Of a stretch of 64,000 bases of DNA, positions 26,801 to 40,768 are shown in pieces. The notes beneath the pieces are model-generated. The model saw nothing but the letters and a program-made list of their open reading frames with translations, was not told where the DNA came from and did no database searches. The first letter of the stretch is position 1, and each line of letters begins with the position of its first letter. This DNA is from Setaria digitata (Eukaryota > Nematoda > Chromadorea > Rhabditida > Setariidae), in the NCBI GenBank assembly GCA_003640385.1, contig RCAB01000121.1, positions 86,322 through 150,321 of the forward strand, in the 5' to 3' direction. The position numbers and the translations under genes are program-made.

Positions 26801-29800
26801 TTCATAATTCCCATTTATCAATACAAAATCAGACTGATGTAGCATTCATTTGCATGAGAGTATTTTAGATTTTGAATTTCCAAATAATTTCACAAACATA
26901 TAAGCAACATTTTATAGTTAGCCCAAGAAATTGATTGCAGATACCTGCTAACATTTTCAGATGAAAAAACAGTAACCGATTCATTGAGTCCGTTAAGATG
27001 GAAGAAGTCTATGAATTGAGCTAATTTTAGTATTTTTGAAGTGGAGAAGAAGAAGAAATGAATAAACAAATTAGGAAAGGTCAAGAATATTTAAATTAAG
27101 GATACTTAATAAAATAGAAATGCTGAGAACGAATGAGATTTGCATGTAGAAATAGAAGGAAGTATCACTTCCTTCCCATGTTGAGGAAGAGAGATGCCAT
27201 TCAGGTTTCTTCTCTTTCTAACACCAAATTGCAAAATTAATTTTCTAGCAAAATAAATTTCTTTATTAATAATTTCAAACATTCCTAGTCTGAAAAAAAG
27301 GGAGCAATAAATGAATGGAAGCGCTGGATGCAGTTTACGAACTGCTATCCTAAACGAATTAGACCACCGAAATATTAGTGATAGAATGAGTTATCTTTTT
27401 TTTCCTTCACACAGCACAAATTCTGCAAAAATCCATGAAACTGATAGAATTTAAGAAAAGAAAGAAGGAAAAACGAATAGCATAATAATTTTTGTTGAAA
27501 TTTGCTTTGGTCGTTTCCAGAATTTTATTTTTCAGATAAGTCATGGCCGCATTCTTCTGCATTATTTCAGAATACAAGTGAAATTATTCAATTCTTCTGC
27601 TCTAAAATTTTCTCCTACAAAATATATAAATAATTTTCATCATTTATCTCAAAAATGCTGAAAATAAAAATTGCTACAACAATAAATGAAGCTGGAAATC
27701 CTAGAATTAGTTCAACAATATATGACCTGGAAATTGCTCGAGTTAGTTTGCTTAATGCATCAACAATTTTTGTATTATCGAAGATTTCGAGAATTACCAC
27801 AGCATCCAGTCTAATGAAAAATGCTTGTTGTTAATTATCATAAGCCTTTCAATTTTTCATTTAGACAATAGGAGTTTGGTCAGCTGTCTAAAGCATTTTA
27901 AAAATTGAGGACATTCCGAGTATTTATCAGAAAATTGCATTACAAGTGTAAATTGTCTCAACAACTTTCCTTATTTTAACTTTCAATATTTTAAAATTTT
28001 ACAGCTAAAGTATTATAACTTATAATCAATCGTCTAAAATATCCGCCACTTTCTGCATAATTTCTCAATTTTTTTTCGATTTTATTTCCAATTAGCAAAT
28101 GATTAAAAAGGTTTAATTAGCAGTTTAATCGTGATAGAATATTCAGAAATGGCACTATGAGTTTCATCCTTTGCAAAATAGATAGCTGAGGAATTGGATC
28201 AAATAATGAAGGGAATCTGATAACTTTTACCTTTTAGCAGAAAAATATCTCGGTGTGTCGTACAGCTAAAATGATCAAGGATTTATATCCTCAATCCTGA
28301 AATAAAGAAATTTCTTTCCTTCAGCAGTCTGTTCAAAGACTGAGTTACTTCCAGCATCATACTACACTCTTCGTCCCAGACACACTTACACCTGAAAAGA
28401 ACCAATCCTTAGCTGCCAAATTGAAATTAGTCGTAAAATTAAACACCGGACATAGCATCTGTTACTTCGTGCTTCGGCAGTTCATTACTCTCATTTATAT
28501 ATGATGGTAATTACAGCAATAGAAGTTTGTAAAATGAGCAAAACTTTTATGAAATAGTTCCCAAACACCTCCTGATAGCTTTTCTTCTGTTAAACTTTGC
28601 TTGCTTAGCTGAATTAATTAGCTTCCGCCATAAAAACTGTTAGCCCAGAAGCCCAGAAGACTGATTATGGAAATTTTATCAATCAAATGATTATGAAATG
28701 ATTTATAAGTAGTAGTAATAATAATAGAGTGCTAAAAGGAAATATTACTTATGTAAACATAAATATTATATTAACTCATATCAGTCATTTCATATGCTTA
28801 AAAAAAGTTCACAAACCCATCCTATTTAACCAAAGATATGCCGACAATGTTGCATGTCATATTGTAATACCTTGGCTTCTGACCTCAACTTACCATTAAG
28901 CAGTATCATAAGTGGCCAAAACAGCCATTAAGATATTCATGTTTGGTTTTAACCCTAAATGAATAATTGCTACCTCTCATTTACACCACCCTGTAGCTTT
29001 TGCATTGAAATGAAATTCTAAATGAGTATGCCACATTATCTATTTAACATATGTTTGGTAAAAAATCCTTTCGAAGCTGTCATTGTAAGACAAAAGATTG
29101 AATGATTTGGGTATGTGCAGAAAGCTGTAGATGTCTAATTTTACTGTGAATAATTTGAGGTTATTTAACAAATTAACTTTGCCTATAGATTAGAGTGCAA
29201 TTTTCTTTAGGATGAAATGAGAAATTAACAGCAAAAATGTTGTTTATTCTTTTCTAAGGTTATCGAAAACTTGTTTGTGGAATTCTAAGCGAAACAATTG
29301 ATTTAAAGTGACAATTTCAAAAATCCCGAACTAATACTGCCCCTGAAATGCTTGTTTCGAGGAAGGAAAGAAAATTAATTTTTTGTACGACTGAAATTTA
29401 TTTTTACAGTAGCTTCCAGAACAAAATAACTGACAGAGTACCAAAATGAACAGTGTCTCATTTTGCTGCTAGTATTTCAGCTTCTTTTTTTTTCTGTTTC
29501 CTGTTCAAAACAATTGATAATTTTCAAACTTACTAATAACGGCACTAAATTCTGCTCCAAAATTTCATAACTTTTAACTCACTCTTACGACTCGCCTTGT
29601 TAAAGTTGAAAACTTCTCCACCTAGTCATTCCGGAACTANGATAACGGCACTAAATTCTGCTCCAAAATTTCATAACTTTTAACTCACTCCTACGACTCG
29701 CCTTGTTAAAGTTGAAAACTTCTCCACCTAGTCATTCCGGAACTACTTCCGGGAGTGAACTTGAGCAACCGGCACATAAAATATAATTGCCATACAAGCA

Positions 29801-31029
29801 ACTCTTACTGATTCTTTACAAAAAAGTCAAATTAGAGCAACTGCAAATAAATTCCATCACAACAATGTGTCACGTCATCCTCCGTAACCTCCTCCACTAA
29901 CAGCAAACTTCTGAATCTTGTCCAGGCCAATTCTTCATGCTCATTCAGTGCTTTGCATTTCTTTGTTGCTTAGCAATCTCATGCATATTACATCTGCACT
30001 AATTATCTTTAAGATTTGCTTGGCCACAGACTAGTCTAGGAACTTTTAGCAAACATCATCACGTCTGGGACTACCACTTACCCACGTCCCACGCAAAAAT
30101 CCAGAGGAACGTCTAACCAAGAGTGCCCATACCTCGTACACGTGGCCTGACCTCGAGCACTTCCTCAACTCCACACATTATCCAAGGGGTCGATGGCGTC
30201 CTGCAATGAACGTCTAGCTGTTGCAGCATTATAATTAGGCAGATGATGCATCGATTGACTTAAGATGCCTGTGTTGGCGGGAGGCCTTCATGATCAGCGA
30301 TGTGTGGACTGTTTACGAGGGTTCGGACATACCTGTCCAATTAGGACTCGTTTACTGATCCTGTGTCCAAGTCCGAAGTGCCAGAGTGACCTTTAAGGTA
30401 AAGAGTTGAGTTAGGTGCAGCAGCCCACACCTTCCCCTCATCTTCCATCAGAAAATGATTGGAGTTTGCAATGAGTTTTTGTGGAGCATACCTGTAGACT
30501 ATCGATGTTTTGCCACTCGTTCGCTCATTGCTGCACTTTTGTTTCTGTTCGAAGCAAATAAGGGAAATGAGTGATTTCAAGTTGCTGGTTACTTCTGTTA
30601 ACTTCTTTGCGTTAATACTAGCAGTAACAAATGACAGACTGAATTCTGATTTCTCCTGTCTTTTCATCTCATATTTTGTGTCCCTCGACTGAATTCTCCA
30701 CTGTCCTCTGAACTGTTGGGTCATTGTTCTATGAATTGGAGTGGCGGATTTTATCTTTGTCTTATTAACAGATCGTTTTTGTTTGTATTTATCGTATTTC
30801 TCTGGTTCAAAAGATGAAATGAAGCACTTGTGGACTATTATAAAAGATGATTGGATGTTAATGTGGACAGTTACAACACATTATTAGTGCATTCTTCACT
30901 CGTTTCATGAATGAATTTAGCACGAAACAAAGTGCGAGAATCTGATGATATTGTTTGTTGCTGTCACGTACGATTCATATTTCTTTATATTTTTACTCTA
31001 TATTTCATTTATCAATTCCAGTTGTTTCA
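23841..31029. other. Long gene-poor AT-rich region upstream of PP2A
   Basis: About 7.2 kb with no supported gene. Weak candidates were examined: a 36-codon minus ORF at 26045-26152, a Cys-containing minus frame near 28300-28390 after an acceptor-like TTTTCAG, and a hydrophobic minus frame at 27615-27800. None has enough support. GC rises near 30060-30360, possibly PP2A promoter sequence. A duplicated segment flanks the N at 29640. Confidence 0.5.
29536..29745. repeat. 104-nt duplication around a single N (assembly overlap)
   Basis: The segment beginning ATAACGGCACTAAATTCTGC and ending TTCCGGAACTA occurs at 29536-29639 and 29642-29745 with one substitution (T versus C). The N lies at 29640. 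The single difference suggests two haplotypes. Confidence 0.88.
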
Positions 31030-31030
31030 G
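31025..31030 (+). promoter_or_regulatory. Probable trans-splice acceptor of PP2A
   Basis: TTTCAG ends 13 nt before the ATG at 31044 and has T-rich sequence upstream. No coding frame enters it, so it fits a spliced-leader acceptor. Confidence 0.45.
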
Positions 31031-31043
31031 GTGATAGAAAAAT

Positions 31044-33883
<2,840 letters not shown>

Positions 33884-34019
33884 GTGATTGGAAATTTCTT
33901 ATAAGCGTCTTTGCTGTGTCTATTTCTCTTTCTGAGATGAGAAATATTTCACAAAACAAAGGATCTGTTTTTATTTGATTCCAGTAGAAAAATCTTCCAG
34001 CTTCATTTTTCTCTTCCTT

Positions 34020-34568
34020 CTAGTTGGACTCAAAAAAGTTGCGAGTACGATTTGCTGATTTGAGCTTTTTAGCTGTAAATGAATACCCGCAACCCAGTCT
34101 GAAGACAGTCAGGAAATAGAAAGCAGTTTGCTTTCGACATCGTAATCTCGAGTTCTTATCGTTCTTCACCAGGATGTTCCTGCAGCGGACATCCTTTGTT
34201 GTGGATTCTCTCATACAAATTAATTTAATTGTCTTTCTTATTTCATGCAGTAATCCGTGTACTTGTGGATGCATTTTTGATTGAAGAAGTAAATCAAAGT
34301 TCCGCATGTGCTGCAGTTCTTTCTTGATAAATTTTGACCTTACGTCTGAAAACAAGAGAGGAATGTCCCGCAGCACGCTTTTTTTTTTCTGACTAAAATA
34401 GTTCCGTGTGTTGTTTCTGACTTCGCGAATGTGTTTTTTGTAGGTTTTGTACCGAGGAGAAGAAAGGACGAGTACTTTAGAAAATGCAAAAGTGGTTAAA
34501 AGTTTGTTTTTATTATTAGTACGTAAAAGCGCAAATATGATATAGCTCTTAGATTCAAACTGTAACAT
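34020..34568 (-). CDS. Hypothetical single-exon ORF, 182 codons
   Basis: This is the longest uninterrupted frame in the window, unusual in such AT-rich sequence. The product is basic (many K/R), with no TM helix, signal peptide or motif I recognise; segments include SPRYKTYKKHIREVRNNTRN and HPQVHGLLHEIRKTIKL. It ends 137 nt past the convergent PP2A stop codon, so it could also be a chance antisense frame in the PP2A 3' UTR. The first ATG lies directly before a TTACAG, so the true exon might begin at 34556 with an upstream exon. I do not assign a function. Confidence 0.3.
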   Translation of the reverse strand: MLQFESKSYIIFALLRTNNKNKLLTTFAFSKVLVLSSPRYKTYKKHIREVRNNTRNYFSQKKKSVLRDIPLLFSDVRSKFIKKELQHMRNFDLLLQSKMHPQVHGLLHEIRKTIKLICMRESTTKDVRCRNILVKNDKNSRLRCRKQTAFYFLTVFRLGCGYSFTAKKLKSANRTRNFFESN

Positions 34569-35555
34569 CTACGTTAAGGTATAGCTAATAACAATGATTG
34601 TTTACGAAAACGGAGTTCTAAATAACAAGGTGTGGTAGTGATAAGAAAAACAAAGATAAGAAGAAGTGGAAACGTAACAACTTTATAATACGGGATTTGC
34701 GGATACATAACATAACATGATGAATGAGGAAAAACTCTCCTTGAAATGTTTAGACGCTTGACATCGGCCTTTCGGAAATTAGTAGTTTCTAAAATTGTGC
34801 GGGACTTCGATTCCCAGCTAAACCTGAAGAAATTCTAGGGAACAAGCAACAACACATCACATCATACAATATCATACTAATTACCAAAGACCGGGGTAAT
34901 CTCCTGATAATACTACCAATATCGTTAAAAATTAACCATTTGCACCTACAGTTTATCCGCAGCAGGACGAAAGCGTTTAAAATGCACACGGAGATGAAGT
35001 GAGGCAATAAAACAGAGTGAGAGCTACAAGCGAAAAGTAGTTGGTAGTGTAAAATCATTAAGCAACTTCACAATGGAAAAGAAATACACTTTAAGTAGCT
35101 GAAGGTAAGAAATGCTAGCAGTGAAAAATTATACATAGGGGAGTACAACTGGTAAGAAGAAAATATTTTATTGCAAATGAAGTTTTCTTCTCTACTCTCA
35201 AGAAATAAGACTATCTAAACCAATGCAAAATATAATTCCAATGCACGAGAAATGCTACTACTGTGGACTTAAGCTTCAAGCAGTGCATACTAAAGTCCTC
35301 AAATTACCAACCTAAACAACAGTAGACCAGATGGACATACTTTAAGGAGATTTAGAATCCTTGGTAAAGGGATCAAGCAGAATAGTTAAAGAGGAAAAAC
35401 ACAAATCGTAAGGCATATCAGAAAAAAGCCTGTGGGATGACTGACAAAAACCTGACACCGAGTTCAAAACTTAAACTGAACTGTAAATAGTGAAAACCAC
35501 ATACTGAATTGTAAATAGTGAAAATCAAATCTTTTTAAAAATATTAATTTGTAGA
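34569..35555. other. Intergenic
   Basis: No supported gene. It contains a minus-strand 89-codon frame at 34789-35058 (Cys and hydrophobic rich, no splice support) and a local duplication of CTGAAYTGTAAATAGTGAAAA around 35477-35523. Confidence 0.5.
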
Positions 35556-35561
35556 TTTATT
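35556..35561 (-). terminator. Polyadenylation signal of Rac/MIG-2-like gene
   Basis: TTTATT on the plus strand (AATAAA on the minus strand) lies about 41 nt beyond the stop codon at 35602. Confidence 0.55.
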
Positions 35562-35601
35562 GAGTGCACATTGCATTTTTGTATTTAATGGGAAACAAAT
35601 G

Positions 35602-36934
35602 CTACAGAACCGTACAATTTTTGTTTTTACCGGTTGGTTTGGGTGCTATCACTGCTCGAACTGCTTCTTCAAATACCTAAAATATCTAGCTAGTATCAAT
35701 ATTATTCATTAAATTCCTTGTTTTTTTTTTTCTGCGCTTTCAAATATAACTTGAAAATCCCACTATCCTATTATGAAAATCACTCCAATCAACCAGTTCT
35801 TACGGTATGATTTTCGTTCTAAACATATGCACCATGTTCGAAATCTCCAAAGCAATGGAAAAAATATTAACTCACTGCTTTCAAACCTTGCTGCGTCAAG
35901 GCACTACATTCAAGATATTTAACAGCTCTAATCCTTTTTGCCACTTTCTGTCCTTGGCTTTTGGAGACTGGCTGTTTGCCATCAGCATTCAACTGCCTCA
36001 GAGTCTCCGGATCGTCTCGTAAATCCAGTTTCGTCCCTAGAATTCGTACCTACAGTGAATAAGAAATATGCATGTACATATGGGTTGAGCTATGATTACA
36101 CAATAAATTAAGTTCTATGAACTGGTTTTCATACTTCAATGCATTACAGTTTGATAATATAATTACAATTTAAAGCAACCTATCAACAAAATCGGTGCAT
36201 CCGGGCAGTTATGTCGTATTTCTGGTATCCATTTGGTCAAGACATTATCAAAAGAAACCGGAGCGACTATGCTAAAACATAACACAAAAACATCTGTCTG
36301 AGGATAACTCAGTGGTCGCAGACGGTCGTAATCCTCCTAAAAATACTATTATTATTATCCAATATTGCTGGTAAAAGTATGCTAATTGAACATTTATTTC
36401 AAAACCAATATAACAAATACAAGATGGATTTATTTACTTGTCCAGCTGTATCCCATAAACCTAAATTGACGGCATGTCCGTCGACATTCATCTGAGCTGA
36501 GAAATTATCAAACCTGAAAATATTCATCCGAAATGATGTAAATGTAGTACAAACCTAAGCATATTTTCTAAACTTTTGTCAGCATGCTCAGCACATCTTC
36601 TCAATCTGTTTCAAGTCATTTACAGGACATATGCGTGTTACGAAAGCATACTTTTGACGATAATGAAGACTTAAGTTTAGAACAATTAGTAAACAAAATT
36701 ACTCTTAATAAAATCTACAAAGAAAACAATGGTTAACAGCAAGCCATCAGTGGAATACATCAAGGATGTACACAGAACAGAACAAAATAGCTCTGAACAT
36801 AATATGAAAGCTAACACAGTGGGGACATATTCAACGGGAAACGAATCCGTCGTATATGATATCAGCATGCATGTCTTACCGACAGTACCATCACCAACCA
36901 CAACACATTTGATTTGGCGTGAGGGTGCAGACAT
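35602..36934 (-). CDS. mig-2: Rac-family GTPase, MIG-2/Mtl/RhoG-like
   Basis: Five exons (36816-36934, 36438-36513, 36180-36336, 35876-36036, 35602-35676) give 195 residues. Motifs: P-loop [20 protein letters not shown], switch [15 protein letters not shown]3 [21 protein letters not shown]4 [10 protein letters not shown]5 [20 protein letters not shown], and CAAX box CTVL. The N-terminus [14 protein letters not shown] and the FDN-F-SAQM switch fit MIG-2/Mtl better than canonical Rac1 (MQAIKCVVVG). The family controls actin in cell migration and axon guidance, and the CAAX Leu predicts geranylgeranylation. The tail KPTGKNKN is only weakly basic compared with Rac1. The ATG at 36934 is the first in frame; an acceptor-like TTTTAG near 37015 could be the trans-splice site. 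Confidence 0.93.
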
Positions 36935-38648
36935 CAACGAAATGCAATTGCTATCGGATTGTCGATGTTTCCGGATAAAACATGCAATTCAGAATTCAAA
37001 AAGGTACTTCCTAAAAGAAAAAAATCGAAAAATTTTAGCCAGTCTTAATATATTTGGGAGTGGTTGGTGACAACTATGAATATGTAAAGAAGCTGTTCTA
37101 CTTAAGATGATTTCCTGTAACAAACTAATCAATTAAGTATCACTCTTTATATTTCACTCTTCTTGCTTAAACAAAATTTCCAACCTGAAGAGAGTAAACT
37201 ATTACACCCTCAACGCCACCTTGTAAATCAGTTAGCATTCTCGAGTCGATATTCCGCTGTTAAATGCAACAAATCAGTTCAGTCTCACTATGAAAACTCA
37301 GTACTTCGATTAGAATTAATAACTGCTAACTAACGAAGGCATGACCTATTATGATTGGACTGTAAATAGTATAAAGTCTTCTCTTTTCACTTTATGAGAA
37401 GACACTGAAGAAGAACAAATTGTTGCCAAATTGAAATTAGTACGAGTCGGTTTTTGTCTATAGTAATACGAGGAAAGATTCCAAATTTCTTTGAAAACTT
37501 TCTAAAAAAGAGTTCTTGAAAGAAGAAAGATACTTTAAAGCAAATAATTTTGGATGGAAAATCAATGAGAACAATAATATAAGGGAAGAACTGTAAACCC
37601 GCAGTAAGAGTTTACATTAAAATGAATAATCCTGTAAATTGTACAGGTACGACCGAGCTAATGACGCCACTGATGACAAAAAAAAAATATGGAAAAGACC
37701 GGAATGTTTTTTAAATGATTAATTTGCTGACGTGGTCTTTATTTGACAGACATTTCGCACCACTTAAAATGACAAATTTCATTGCTTTAGTCATAGTTCT
37801 TTTGCTGTAAAAATGATTTAAGATTGAAGGTGACGATGAATTTCACTCTTACCATGCAAGACAAGTCACTGTTTTACTTTCTAGAGATCTATGTCTAAGT
37901 AGAAAGAAGTATAAATATGGGAAAATATTGATGACTAGATCATTCTTGGAAAGCATCAAATTAGCAAGCGGTTTCAAATTTAAAATACGTTCCGTTCAAC
38001 TGCTTCACACTATTTACACCTGGATGAAAAGGTGCACGAGATTTTTACAGCAAAAAGTCTCAGATATCGAATTGAATTATTGAATCGTTAAATTTTCATT
38101 GGAATTTATTTTAAGGCATGCCGGAAGAGCACTCAGACACAGCATCATTTCCATTAAAGAAATACATTTATGTTAGTTGCATGCATTTAAACTTAGACAA
38201 ATGACATTTCTTACAGTTGTGTATCTGTTATCAGGTAAACAATGCTAGGACACTATATTGAACAGCACAGAAGTGATCAGAGTGATAGAAGGAAGGATCA
38301 TCTGAAAGAAGAAAATGTTAATATTATAAAGAAGTTAAATTCATATCAGTATGGGAGAAATTATCGGAAAATTTTTAACTAGAACATGAAGGGTTTCAAA
38401 AATAGCACGATTAGTACATGGAAGAGGGAATGAGTTTGATGATATTGATAAACACTTCAACAGAAATCAGACCTGTTAAGACATCCTGTCAATACTGATA
38501 ATGTTTAGTTAACGAGAAAAGGTAGCTTGGCAGTAGAAACAATAATGATGGGGACATATCTGGTGTTATCAATACATTCCAGTCGTGATAAGCAATAAGA
38601 TATCGTGATTTCTTAGCCTGATAAGAAAAAGCTTCATTCAAGTTCTAG
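36935..38648. other. Intergenic, divergent promoters
   Basis: It separates the Rac-like gene (-) from the gene starting at 38649 (+). A short minus-strand frame at 37185-37238 (MLTDLQGGVEGVIVYSLQ, then a GT donor) looks coding-like but has no downstream exon before the Rac-like gene. Nothing else is supported. Confidence 0.5.
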
Positions 38649-39718
38649 ATGCCACCACAAAAAAGTTTGATTGCTGAATTGCTTGAGAAACAAATGAAAG
38701 TCGAGCAAACGGAACGCGAAACAGCTCCACATGGACGGGAAAGTTCTTACTACAATCTTGTAAGTTTCAAATTAAGTCTTCGACCCATTCCATTATCAAA
38801 TTATATGATGTAATTACAAATCGTTTGAGGATGATGTTCAACCGTCCAAGTCGATCATTTCTTCTATTTCAACTGTCACTAATCAACAACCACCCAACAC
38901 CACACACAATATTCAGAAGTAATTTTCAAGATCAGCATTAATTCGAAGAATGAATTTGGTTTAGATGAGATGACATAAATGTTTCGTTGCTCCTCAATCA
39001 ACATCTCCCGGTTATTTTGAATTTAAAGAAAAAATTTATATGTGTTTATAATCTTTATCGTGTAACATATCGAAAACAATTCCAACTACTGTAAGAAATG
39101 TCAGTGAAATGTTTATTTAACTAGACATCTTGCTTTCTCGTACTTTAACATTTTCAGAGCAGTAATTTCGGATTCTGTTCCTCCGATGAATAATCTTCAA
39201 TGCAATACGTACAAAAAATTTCTAGTTTTTTTTTTTTATAACCTATCTTTTAGGAGGCCAGATGTGTTTCTGGGAAGTCATATTCCATTTAATATTTTAT
39301 TGCATTAGTTAGAATCCTCATTTGGCGATGGCCATTCTGAATTAAATGCTTCAAAATGTATCTTGAATGAGACTTGTGATAAGATTGATCACTTACTCAT
39401 CAGGAGTGAATTAACGGCAAATCAGTACAATGAAGCGCGGATATAAGCAAGGGGAGAGGAAGTTCAAGTTGCTGAACAAATGATAATTACCATCTGCTTC
39501 AATTTAGGAATATCCATCTGCGTTCAATGAGCGAAACGAATACGACGACATTCCATGACTCCTTCCAGTTCAGTGATTCGGGTTCTGCTGAGCTACCCAC
39601 CATTGGTTCTGGTGACTCGTTGAATTCTCATAATGCATTCGAAATTTTTGCATGGAATCAAAGTAATTTATCATTTAGCGGTAGGAATGAAATGCACTCA
39701 CAGATGTCTACTGCATGA
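38649..39718 (+). CDS. Unrecognised three-exon gene
   Basis: Exons 38649-38759, 39309-39424 and 39508-39718 join in phase to give 145 residues. The ATG follows TTCTAG directly, a likely trans-splice acceptor. The N-terminus MPPQKSLIAELLEKQMKVEQ looks like a short amphipathic or coiled-coil helix. The middle is SSFGDGHSELNASKC and CDKIDHLLIRSELTAN. The C-terminal third is Ser/Asn/Thr-rich and probably disordered (DSFQFSDSGSAELPT, FEIFAWNQSNLSFSG). There is no TM segment and no motif I can name. Donors (GTAAGT, GTACAA) and acceptors (TTAG) are acceptable. The 69-residue third exon alone was open and coding-like, which led to the model. Confidence 0.6.
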
Positions 39719-40768
39719 CTGGTAATAGAGGGGGGGAAAAAAAAAAATCATTTCCATTTAGCAGATTGTCTTAGCCAGTCAAGCAGCCAGTCAATATACA
39801 TATGCACATATTTGCTAAGATATTTCAGAAAAGAAATGGGAAAATCCCATCGAAGCAAAGATATTTGGAACCAAAAGTGAATATTGTTACTGCTCAAACA
39901 GTAGTCAACCATACTGATTTAATATCAAAAGTGTTCTGCAATGCACTTTGAAAATACTTGGCCATAGTTAAACAAAGCACGTCACTGAGTGACGGAATGG
40001 AAACAGACGCACATTTCTCATATCACTATGTTATTCAATATTCACATATTTAGACAAATTTTAAACGTAGAAATTCATGAGACAAAGCCTTTTACTCAAA
40101 TGTTGACATGAAGATACAATGGGAATCACGTCTACAGAAAGGAAAAGCTCAATTATAATAGAAAATCGGCTAGACAAGGCCTCTTTGAGTGAAATTCGAT
40201 TCAGGTATGCATGTATATGAACAACTAAAATCAGAATGCTTACACACATTACTAGTAAGAAATGTCAATATATTTTCAGGAGAATTGTAAAAAAAGTATG
40301 CAGTGTATTAAATGAAACGATAAGTATAATAAATTAGTTAAAAAAAGGAAAAATCGTTTTATTATCGAATTCTCTGATTGATAATGGCTTATTGATGCCC
40401 ATTTTCCCGCATTGTAGTGCATGGAAAGTAATTTTGTTAATAAGTGACAGTCATGCAACTCGAGGCATATATGTTGTTTAGTGCTAGAGCTAAAGCGTAA
40501 GAATTCCTTGCTCTGCAAGTACTGGTCTCAAAATGACGGAAAATGCAACTAATAAATAAGATACCTAAATTCACCCTTAAAAAATTAAGTCCTAATAAAA
40601 AGGTCGTACAAAGTGCGACAAAACTGTGTTCAGTAAACTGCACTAATATAAGCTCACACTTCAGTGTATTAATGAAATAAAAATATAGAGTTTAAATTAT
40701 TAATCCAACAACTTGGAACCTATTAATATGGTGCGCAGAGAAAAAATAAATCCAATGATATATTGTTA
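39719..40768. other. Intergenic, convergent 3' flanks
   Basis: It lies between the 38649 gene (+) and the BOD1/Shg1-like gene (-). Only AT-rich sequence and short minus frames (40061-40643) without splice or motif support are present. Confidence 0.55.

Noticed and set aside
28290..28510. Minus-strand frame with CKCVWDEECSMMLE after TTTTCAG, and a possible upstream ATG exon ending CRST
   Set aside because: No signal peptide, no terminal exon and weak splice context; likely chance.
30310..30345. GGTTCGGACATACC, considered as a tRNA B box
   Set aside because: It does not match the GGTTCGANTCC core, and no A box or cloverleaf stems are present. No tRNA or rRNA gene was found in the window.
30341..30724. 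127-codon minus ORF upstream of PP2A
   Set aside because: No domain, signal peptide or splice context; it lies in the presumed PP2A promoter and overlaps other open frames.
37185..37238. Minus-strand mini-exon MLTDLQGGVEGVIVYSLQ followed by a GT donor, reminiscent of a roadblock-type N-terminus
   Set aside because: No in-phase downstream exon exists before the Rac-like gene at 36934, and 18 residues are too few to assign.
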